NCBI GenBank assembly: GCA_903958285.1 | Contig: CAJBSR010000420.1 | Coordinates: 1 to 10,975, forward strand | Direction: 5' to 3' | Source: an uncultured Sphingomonadales bacterium | GTDB taxonomy: Bacteria > Pseudomonadota > Alphaproteobacteria > Sphingomonadales > Sphingomonadaceae | Length of the DNA: 10,975 bases | Part shown: piece by piece, positions 1 to 4,610 of the stretch | How positions within the stretch are numbered: position 1 is the first letter of the stretch | Layout of the letters: the number at the start of each line of letters is the position of its first letter | Notes under the pieces: generated by a model | Database searches by the model: none | The model's input: only the letters and a program-made list of their open reading frames with translations | Told to the model about the DNA's origin: nothing | Position numbers and translations under genes: made by a program

Positions 1-562
1 ACGCATCGCCATTCGACGCGCGGAACAGGCCATCTAGGCCCTTGGTCGCACCGATACCTGCGGGAGAGACAAGCTTCAGCTGGTCCACTTCCTGTGGTTG
101 CGTCGGATCACCCCCTGCCGGGATGATCGACACACGACCCTGCGGGTCGATGGAAACACTGTCGGCGGGGGGGATCGTGATCGGCCCCTGTTGACCGAGC
201 ACCGGCCGTCCATCACCTGTCGTCAGCAAGCCGCTGTCGGACATCTGAAAATCGCCCCGCCGCGTATAGGCTTCGTCACCGGCCGGAGACTGGACCGCGA
301 ACAACGCATCATTCTCAATCGCCACATCAAGAGCGCGGCCGGTGGAAACAACCACTCCTGCCCGCAGGTCCGCCGACAGAACTTCTTGCGACATCGCCGC
401 GCGGCTATCGAGGCTCTGACCCTTCAGCCACAGCGCCTGTGCTTCGGAAAGGTCAGACTTGAAGCCCGGCGTGGAGGCGTTGGCCAAGTTATTGGCAGTC
501 GCTGCCTGCTTGGCAGCGGCCCCCTTCAACGCCGACAGGCTGTTATAGATCAGGCGGTCCAT
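1..562 (-). CDS. flgF: Flagellar basal-body rod protein FlgF, N-terminal 187 codons (runs off left edge)
   Basis: FlgF is one of the proximal rod proteins that link the MS ring to the distal rod. The visible N-terminus (MDRLIYNSLSALKG, then TANNLANASTPGFKSD at about residues 22-37) is the conserved flagellar rod/hook N-terminal motif. It is followed by a GRALDVAIENDALFAVQ stretch and by YTRRGDFQMSDSG-LLTTGDGRPVLG, the standard FlgE/F/G central block. The frame is open to the window edge with no stop, so the C-terminal part is missing. The ATG at 562 is preceded by a GAGGT Shine-Dalgarno site overlapping the flgE stop codon, so the two genes are probably translationally coupled. FlgF is preferred over FlgG by its position directly after flgE and by the MDRLIYNSLSALKG start. 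The next gene to the left is probably flgG. Confidence 0.93.
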   Translation of the reverse strand, partial: MDRLIYNSLSALKGAAAKQAATANNLANASTPGFKSDLSEAQALWLKGQSLDSRAAMSQEVLSADLRAGVVVSTGRALDVAIENDALFAVQSPAGDEAYTRRGDFQMSDSGLLTTGDGRPVLGQQGPITIPPADSVSIDPQGRVSIIPAGGDPTQPQEVDQLKLVSPAGIGATKGLDGLFRASNGDA

Positions 563-570
563 GATTTACC

Positions 571-1389
571 TCAGAAGGCCTGCATGATGGCCTGGCTCAT
601 TTTCGATTCCGCATCGAGAGCCTTGGCATTCGCCTGAAAATTGCGTTGAGCCGAAATGAGCGCGACCATTTCCTCAGTCACTTCAACATTCGCGCGTTCC
701 AGCGTGCCCGCCCGGATTTCACCGAGCGACCCGGTTGAAGCCTCCCCGATGATCGCCGGGCCACTGAAATCCGTCGGGCGCCAATGGGCGTCCCCAATCG
801 ACCGCAAGCCTTCCAGCGAGTTGAAGTTGGCAAGTGCAACCTTGCCGATGTTATCGGTCGTGCCATCCGAAAAGCTTGCCTTGGCAAGACCATCAAGTCC
901 GATGGTCACGCTGACCAAAGCGGCATTCGGGTTTGCAGGCGAAACGTTGGGAATTTTGAAATCGCTCAGCGTCGTGCCCGTAACCTGACCTTGCGCATCG
1001 ACCGGCAGGATCTGAACCCGGGCCCCAAGCGTGTCGACAACGTTGCGGCTCGAATCAATGTTGAACGCACCGGCACGCGTGTAAGTGATATCGCTGGTTG
1101 GCGGTGCGCTCTTCACGACAAAAAAGCCGTCACCGGCGACGCCAAGGTCAAGCGCCTTATCGGTCGTGGCGAGCGTGCCTTGGCCGAACTGCTGCAAGAT
1201 CGCCATGACGCGGACACCCTGCCCGGCGACTTCGCGCGCGGTCTGCGTGGGAGCCGCTGCAAACAAATCGCCAAACTCAACGCGGCTGCGTTTGAAGCCC
1301 GTCGTCTGCGCGTTGGCAAGGTTGTTGGAAATGGCCGCAATATCGGCCTGCGCACCCTTGGTGCCGGAAATAGAGGTGTAGAAGGACAT
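571..1389 (-). CDS. flgE: Flagellar hook protein FlgE, short form (272 aa)
   Basis: FlgE polymerises into the flagellar hook, the flexible joint outside the outer membrane. The N-terminal motif SNNLANAQTTGFKRS lies at residues 21-35. The block GTLATTDKALDLGVAGDGFFVV is at 71-92, a YTRAGAFNID segment follows, and the C-terminal coil RANVEVTEEMVALISAQRNFQANAKALDAES begins at 232. The sequence LEGLRSIGDAHWRPTDFSG is the usual hook-type region before the C-terminal coil. At 272 residues it is far shorter than the enteric protein (about 400), which fits loss of the variable outer D2 domain while keeping D0 and D1. Its length is closer to FlgG, but the gene sits between flgD and flgF. The start codon is one base after the flgD stop, with AAGGT eight bases upstream. 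Confidence 0.88.
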   Translation of the reverse strand: MSFYTSISGTKGAQADIAAISNNLANAQTTGFKRSRVEFGDLFAAAPTQTAREVAGQGVRVMAILQQFGQGTLATTDKALDLGVAGDGFFVVKSAPPTSDITYTRAGAFNIDSSRNVVDTLGARVQILPVDAQGQVTGTTLSDFKIPNVSPANPNAALVSVTIGLDGLAKASFSDGTTDNIGKVALANFNSLEGLRSIGDAHWRPTDFSGPAIIGEASTGSLGEIRAGTLERANVEVTEEMVALISAQRNFQANAKALDAESKMSQAIMQAF

Positions 1390-1390
1390 G

Positions 1391-1693
1391 TTACGCGACC
1401 TTTGTCTGGGCAGCCGTCTGCGCGGTTGCCGCCTGGATGGATTTGAGAAGCACTGTCTGGCTCGCGACGAGATCCGCGATTTCCTTGAGCGAATTGTTCA
1501 TTTCCGAAATACCGGTTGAGCTGGCGAACTGCGCCATCTGCGCGGCCATTTCGGCAGGATCTGCAGGATCAGTGGGGTCCTGCTGCTTGAGTTGCTCGGT
1601 CATCAGGCGGAGGAAATCCGTCTGATTGAGCTGTGACTGAGCGGCCACGGTGCTCTTGCCCGATGTGGTCGCAACATTTGTTACTGTCGTCAT
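1391..1693 (-). CDS. flgD: Flagellar hook cap/assembly protein FlgD, N-terminal domain only (100 aa)
   Basis: FlgD caps the growing hook and allows hook subunits to polymerise; it is lost once the hook is complete. The conserved N-terminal region LNQTDFLRLMTEQLKQQDPTDP, followed by an AEMAAQMAQFASSTGISEMNNSL segment, occupies residues 22-69 and identifies the family. The protein ends at residue 100 after an Ala/Gln-rich helix. The C-terminal Tudor/Ig-like half found in the roughly 230-residue enteric FlgD is therefore absent. The stop is a clean TAA followed one base later by flgE, so I read this as a naturally short FlgD and not a frameshift. The ATG overlaps the flgC stop in an ATGA arrangement. 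Confidence 0.9.
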   Translation of the reverse strand: MTTVTNVATTSGKSTVAAQSQLNQTDFLRLMTEQLKQQDPTDPADPAEMAAQMAQFASSTGISEMNNSLKEIADLVASQTVLLKSIQAATAQTAAQTKVA

Positions 1694-2100
1694 TGGCCAA
1701 TCCTCAATGTGTCCAGCATCAGGCCTTTGGCCGTCTGCAAAACCTGAACGTTGTTTTGATAGTGTCGGGACGTCTCAATCATCTCGACCAGTTCCGCCGC
1801 ACCATCGACGGCCGCTTCCCAGACATCACCATTGCCATCGGCGAGCGGATGATTGGGGTCGTGTCGCTTCACGGGCTTAGTGGTCGACTGGTCGATGCGG
1901 TCGACAGACACCGTCGCGCGGCCATCGGCCTCCATCACGGTGCGGAACACAGGCTTCATCGCGCGATAGGCTTGCGCCTCGCTGCTCGCGACCGACCCCG
2001 CATTGGCGAGGTTCGATGCTGTTGTGTTGAGACGCACCAGCTGGGCGGCCATCGCGCGGCCGCTGATATCAAAGAGAGAAAGGGGGGCGGCCATGCTCAT
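1690..2100 (-). CDS. flgC: Flagellar proximal rod protein FlgC
   Basis: FlgC is a proximal rod subunit stacked with FlgB and FlgF. The sequence shows SLFDISGRAMAAQLVRLNTTASNLANAGS at residues 8-36, the FlgC-specific DPNHPLADGNGDVW at 81-94, and a C-terminal amphipathic helix from about 103 to 129 (ELVEMIETSRHYQNN...). Its length, 136 residues, is normal for the family. Two starts are possible. The ATG at 2100 overlaps the flgB stop (ATGA), which suggests coupling, but AGGG is only three bases upstream. The ATG at 2094 gives a nine-base spacing and aligns better with the MA-start of known FlgC proteins. The difference is two residues. Confidence 0.95.
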   Translation of the reverse strand: MSMAAPLSLFDISGRAMAAQLVRLNTTASNLANAGSVASSEAQAYRAMKPVFRTVMEADGRATVSVDRIDQSTTKPVKRHDPNHPLADGNGDVWEAAVDGAAELVEMIETSRHYQNNVQVLQTAKGLMLDTLRIGQ

Positions 2101-2438
2101 TCACCCTTCAGCGCGCGTGTGAGGGTGCCGATGCGCCCCTGCAGGAAGGACAGCGTCGCGCGGTAAGCAATGGCGTTTTCTGTAAAGGCGGTCTGTTCAA
2201 CCGACATCTCAACGGTATTGCCATCGAGAGACGGCTGCACGGGTACACGATAGCGCAGCGCCTTGTCAGTCGCCTGCCCCGCCTCGGCGCTTTGCATAGC
2301 GGCCTGAAAATCAAGGTCACGCGCTTTGTAATTGGGCGTTGCGGCATTGGCGATGTTGGAGGCAAGCACCGTCATCCGCTGCGAGCGCACCGCCAAAGCC
2401 GTGGAATGGATGCCGAACAATCTGTCGAATGCGGGCAT
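2097..2438 (-). CDS. flgB: Flagellar proximal rod protein FlgB (113 aa)
   Basis: FlgB is the first proximal rod subunit assembled on the MS-ring/FliE base. Residues 26-44 (ASNIANAATPNYKARDLDF) are the conserved N-terminal rod motif. DGNTVEMSVEQTAFTENAIAYRATLSFLQGRI at 72-103 is the typical FlgB C-terminal helix region. The frame is open further upstream, to 2636, but that extension would run through both sigma-54 promoters and has no family similarity. I chose the ATG at 2438 because GGAG lies eight bases upstream and the protein then begins MPAFDRLFGIHSTAL as expected. At 113 residues it is somewhat shorter than the enteric protein (about 138). It is the first gene of the leftward operon. 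Confidence 0.95.
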   Translation of the reverse strand: MPAFDRLFGIHSTALAVRSQRMTVLASNIANAATPNYKARDLDFQAAMQSAEAGQATDKALRYRVPVQPSLDGNTVEMSVEQTAFTENAIAYRATLSFLQGRIGTLTRALKGE

Positions 2439-2490
2439 GTCATGGTCTCCGATGCAGGACCGACCACCGGGCCTGCGCTGAGACACCGAA

Positions 2491-2505
2491 GCAATCACCG
2501 TGCCA
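2491..2505 (-). promoter_or_regulatory. Sigma-54 promoter for the flgBCDEF operon
   Basis: Read on the minus strand this is TGGCAC-GGTGA-TTGC, an exact match to the -24/-12 consensus TGGCAC-N5-TTGC. Counting from the -12 cytosine at 2491 puts transcription start near 2479, leaving a leader of about 41 bases before flgB. This promoter class needs RpoN and an AAA+ activator (FlbD/FleQ type), neither of which is encoded in the window. Confidence 0.9.
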
Positions 2506-2516
2506 ATTCCGGAATT
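2505..2516. repeat. Perfect 12-bp palindrome beside the flgB promoter
   Basis: AATTCCGGAATT is self-complementary over all 12 bases and directly abuts the -24 element of the flgB sigma-54 promoter. It could be half of an activator or repressor site in the shared region between the two divergent promoters. It could equally be chance, and no second copy is seen in the window. Confidence 0.4.
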
Positions 2517-2617
2517 CGGCTTCGAAAGGGCGATCAGGCCGTGCAGGGAGGCGACCCCTGTCGTTTTTCTGACTCTAGGTCCGGCACTAGGGACTGGGAC
2601 AAGTGCCTTTGCGCCAT

Positions 2618-2632
2618 TGGCACGGCATTTGC
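2618..2632 (+). promoter_or_regulatory. Sigma-54 promoter for flgA
   Basis: TGGCAC-GGCAT-TTGC matches the -24/-12 consensus exactly. The predicted transcription start is near 2644, giving a leader of about 19 bases that carries the AGGAG site at 2652-2656 six bases before the flgA ATG. About 112 bases separate it from the divergent flgB promoter, enough for a shared enhancer region. Confidence 0.9.
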
Positions 2633-2662
2633 TCATAACACGGCGACCATCAGGAGACCTTT

Positions 2663-3100
2663 ATGTTGATCGCCCCCTTTGCCTTGGCTGCTGCCCTTCC
2701 TCTGTCCTTTGAAGATCTGGCCGATATGGATGCGCGCATTGCCGCGATTGGCAGTGCGGCACCAGTTGACCGACGCCTCAAGCTCCCTCGCTGCCCCCTG
2801 CCTGCGGACATCGCGCCTATGGGCGGCAATGCCATTGCGGTTCGCTGTCCCTCTTTGGGCTGGCGGATTTTGGTGCCGCTGGTGGCCGCCCCTCAAAGCA
2901 TGTCAGCGCCGGACATTCGCAAAGGCGATATTGTTGAACTTTATGTCGATGGTGCGGGCTTTTCTGTATCCACATCGGCCACGGCTGTGGAAGACGGTCG
3001 CGTCGGTCAAGCTGTCCGTGTCCGCCCAAGTGACGGAAATGCGGCGGTCAGCGTTACTGTCCTCGGCGCTGGACGCGTCCGCGCAAATTCCATCAACTAA
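2663..3100 (+). CDS. flgA: Flagellar P-ring assembly chaperone FlgA
   Basis: FlgA is a periplasmic chaperone needed for assembly of the P ring (FlgI) around the rod. A short hydrophobic N-terminus (residues 2-15, APFALAAALPLS) looks like a Sec signal peptide, though without the usual basic residues. The body shows family features: VDRRLKLPRCPLP at 35-47, a VRCPSLGWRILVPL block at about 60-73, IRKGDIVELYVDGAGF, and a C-terminal VEDGRVGQAVRVRPSDGNAAVSVTVLGAGRV, the SAF-like domain. At 145 residues it is shorter than the enteric 219-residue protein and lacks most of the N-terminal domain. An in-frame TAA at 2636-2638 with no start codon between rules out an upstream start. The ATG has AGGAG six bases upstream. 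Confidence 0.9.
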   Translation: MLIAPFALAAALPLSFEDLADMDARIAAIGSAAPVDRRLKLPRCPLPADIAPMGGNAIAVRCPSLGWRILVPLVAAPQSMSAPDIRKGDIVELYVDGAGFSVSTSATAVEDGRVGQAVRVRPSDGNAAVSVTVLGAGRVRANSIN

Positions 3101-3104
3101 ACCC

Positions 3105-3131
3105 TAAAAGGCTGCGTCAAATAGTCGTTAC
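3105..3131 (+). promoter_or_regulatory. Possible FliA (sigma-28) promoter for flgM
   Basis: TAAA at 3105-3108, a 15-base spacer and GTCGTTAC at 3124-3131 resemble the consensus TAAA-N15-GCCGATAA. All four -35 bases and five of eight -10 bases match. It would start transcription about 48 bases before flgM. FliA-driven flgM transcription is known in enterics; here it is only a candidate. Confidence 0.35.
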
Positions 3132-3143
3132 TGCTCTCAGGAA

Positions 3144-3167
3144 GGCCTGTCGGGTTCATGACAGGTC
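3144..3167 (+). repeat. Inverted repeat in the flgM leader
   Basis: CCTGTC (3146-3151) and GACAGG (3160-3165) form a perfect 6-bp stem with an 8-base loop, extended by one G-T and one G-C pair. No T-run follows, so it does not look like an intrinsic terminator for flgA. It lies between the possible FliA promoter and the flgM ribosome binding site and may be a leader hairpin or an operator. Confidence 0.4.
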
Positions 3168-3185
3168 ACTTGAGGGAACAGGACG

Positions 3186-3452
3186 ATGGTCGATCCAGTC
3201 AGCTCATCCAGCGGCGCGCAAGCCCCGCAACTTGTGCGTAATCCTGCGCCAAAGCCGACGCTGAATGCGGGCGGCGGGCCTGGGCCTGCGGATGTTCCGC
3301 GGCTCTTCAGCATGGCCTCCAAGATCGCGAGCGAAGGCCCGCCGGTCGATTATGTGAAGCTCGCGCAAATCAGCACAGCGATTGCGCAGGGTAGCTATCC
3401 GATCGAAACAACAGCGATTGCCGATGCCATGTCATTTCAGGCCTATCTCTGA
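3186..3452 (+). CDS. flgM: Anti-sigma-28 factor FlgM
   Basis: FlgM binds FliA and keeps late flagellar genes silent until the hook-basal body is complete. FlgM is then exported through the flagellar channel and FliA is released. The protein is 88 residues, the usual size. The N-terminal half is Ser/Pro/Gly-rich and probably disordered (residues 1-37). The C-terminal segment PVDYVKLAQISTAIAQGSYPIETTAIADAM at 53-82 matches the conserved sigma-binding region (VD..rv..i..aI..G.Y.id...iA). GAGGGA at 3172-3177 lies eight bases before the ATG. The stop overlaps the start of the next gene by one base (TGATG). Its target, fliA, is encoded 3.3 kb downstream. Confidence 0.9.
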   Translation: MVDPVSSSSGAQAPQLVRNPAPKPTLNAGGGPGPADVPRLFSMASKIASEGPPVDYVKLAQISTAIAQGSYPIETTAIADAMSFQAYL

Positions 3453-3778
3453 TGCCGTCGAGCGCCATTGATCGGTTGATCGACTGCCAGGGGGCGCTCA
3501 TCAGCGCCCTCGACGCCGGTGACGTTTCCGCTGTTGAGGATGCCACCGCACGTGTCGCGCGCGCGCTGGAAGCTGTGCGCGCGGAAACCCCTTCGGCCAA
3601 TGAAGATCGCCCCCGCTTTGACTATGCTTTGCGTCAGGCAGAAGCCGCGCGCGGTCGGGTCAATTTCCTGACAGACCGCGTGTCTCAGCGGCTCGAAAGA
3701 TTGACGCATCAGCGCGGTGAACGGGTGACCCACACCTATACAAACGCCGGAAAACTGGGCCGCGCTTCCCTCATCTGA
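3452..3778 (+). CDS. flgN: Probable FlgN-like flagellar export chaperone
   Basis: This 108-residue protein is almost entirely predicted helix (AIDRLIDCQGALISALDAGDVSAVEDATARVARALEAVRAE and a second helix around residues 55-85), with a basic C-terminal tail. It follows flgM with a one-base TGATG overlap, so the pair is almost certainly co-translated. FlgN, the chaperone for hook-associated proteins FlgK and FlgL, is a small helical protein encoded right after flgM in many bacteria. The assignment rests on size, helical character and position, not on a diagnostic motif. If FlgN is wrong, another small flagellar chaperone is the best alternative. Confidence 0.65.
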   Translation: MPSSAIDRLIDCQGALISALDAGDVSAVEDATARVARALEAVRAETPSANEDRPRFDYALRQAEAARGRVNFLTDRVSQRLERLTHQRGERVTHTYTNAGKLGRASLI

Positions 3779-3782
3779 GAAC

Positions 3783-3797
3783 TGGCACGGCCTTTGC
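3783..3797 (+). promoter_or_regulatory. Sigma-54 promoter for transglycosylase-flhA-fliA
   Basis: TGGCAC-GGCCT-TTGC matches the consensus exactly and shares the extended core TGGCACGG-N3-TTGCT with the flgB and flgA promoters. It begins five bases after the flgN stop. The predicted transcription start is near 3809, which excludes the ATG at 3801 as the start of the next gene on this transcript. Confidence 0.88.
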
Positions 3798-3802
3798 TGA
3801 AT

Positions 3803-3829
3803 GCTTCCCGAATTGTTCAACAGGGAAGC
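3803..3829. repeat. Inverted repeat spanning predicted transcription start and ribosome binding site
   Basis: GCTTCCC (3803-3809) and GGGAAGC (3823-3829) are perfect complements around a 13-base loop. The right arm contains most of the AGGGA ribosome binding site. The left arm ends at the predicted sigma-54 start point. RNA starting there would lack the left arm, whereas RNA reading through from flgM-flgN would contain the full hairpin. Confidence 0.5.
3822..3826 (+). promoter_or_regulatory. Ribosome binding site fixing the GTG start of the transglycosylase
   Basis: AGGGA lies seven bases before a GTG at 3834. The alternative ATG at 3801 has no purine-rich sequence ahead of it and lies upstream of the predicted transcription start. 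This site therefore selects the GTG. Confidence 0.75.
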
Positions 3830-3833
3830 CCAA

Positions 3834-4610
3834 GTGGCAGATACGACCATCATCACAACGGCAGGCCGATCCCCGGTGCACTCCGCCGTCGCCAATGCAG
3901 CGGCACGGACCGGTATGGACTTCGGCTACCTTCTCAATCAGGCGCGCGTTGAAAGCAGCCTGAACCCGCAGGCGCAGGCGTCCACCTCCAGCGCGGCGGG
4001 TCTCTTCCAGTTCACCAAGGCGACCTGGCTCGGGACGTTGAAGGCGCATGGCGCCAATCACGGCCTGGCCTGGGCGGCAGATGCCATCTCAACAACACCC
4101 GGCGGTCGCCACGTTGTTTCTGACCCGGCTCTGCGCCAGACCATCTTGGATCTGCGCTTTGACGCAGACGCCTCATCCGCGATGGCGGGTGAGCTGGCTG
4201 CGGACAATCAGAGCTTTCTGGAATCCGGCCTTGGCCGCCAGACAGATCAGGTTGACCTCTACCTCGCCCACTTCCTTGGCGCGGATGGCGCACTCAAATT
4301 CCTTCAGGCCCATGAAGCTGACCCCTCTCAGGCCGCGGCGCCCCTGTTCCCGCAGGCCGCTGCCGCCAATCGCGCAATCTTTTACGCCCCAAATGGCAGT
4401 GCCCGAAGCCTAGGTGATATCCGGGAGCGGTTCGCCTCCAAACTCAACGCGCCTGTCGGCCCTTCCACGGTCCGCACCGTCATCGAGAACCGTCCGACCA
4501 CGCGGGCGCTGATGCGCTTCGCCGATTTTGAACCCATGCCCGACAAGCTCTCAGTTGAATTTGCGCAGGCTGCCTATCAGCGGCTCGCCGCCATGGCGGG
4601 AGATCAGTAA
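3834..4610 (+). CDS. Flagellum-associated lytic transglycosylase (SLT-type muramidase), no visible signal peptide
   Basis: The protein probably cleaves peptidoglycan to let the rod cross the cell wall. Counting from the GTG at 3834 it has 258 residues. The SLT domain opens at about residue 28, with QARVESSLNP (36-45; E40 is the expected catalytic glutamate) and SAAGLFQFTKATWL (53-66), the conserved goose-lysozyme-like block. TDQVDLYLAHFLGADGALKFL further on fits the end of the fold. The N-terminus (VADTTIITTAGRSPVHS) is polar and shows no Sec signal. Together with its place between flgN and flhA, this suggests export through the flagellar machinery, as for FlgJ; that is inference. The C-terminal third is unassigned. 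The stop overlaps the flhA ATG (TAATG), implying coupling. Confidence 0.87.
   Translation: MADTTIITTAGRSPVHSAVANAAARTGMDFGYLLNQARVESSLNPQAQASTSSAAGLFQFTKATWLGTLKAHGANHGLAWAADAISTTPGGRHVVSDPALRQTILDLRFDADASSAMAGELAADNQSFLESGLGRQTDQVDLYLAHFLGADGALKFLQAHEADPSQAAAPLFPQAAAANRAIFYAPNGSARSLGDIRERFASKLNAPVGPSTVRTVIENRPTTRALMRFADFEPMPDKLSVEFAQAAYQRLAAMAGDQ

Noticed and set aside
571..1389. Assigning the 272-residue hook-like protein to FlgG because of its length
   Set aside because: Position between flgD and flgF and the hook-type C-terminal region point to FlgE; FlgG normally follows flgF.
656..1446. Long open frames on the plus strand opposite flgE and flgD
   Set aside because: They are shadows of GC-rich coding sequence on the other strand, with Arg/Ala/Pro-rich translations and no family signature.
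1391..1693. Frameshifted or degraded flgD
   Set aside because: Clean stop immediately followed by flgE with correct spacing and no leftover FlgD C-terminal sequence in other frames; a natural short form is simpler.
2574..2600. CTAGGTCC / CTAGGGAC near-direct repeat in the flgA upstream region
   Set aside because: Short and imperfect, with no third copy; not distinguishable from chance.
2439..2636. N-terminal extension of flgB to an ATG at 2636
   Set aside because: It would place both sigma-54 promoters inside the coding region, has no ribosome binding site and shows no resemblance to FlgB; the ATG at 2438 fits the family.
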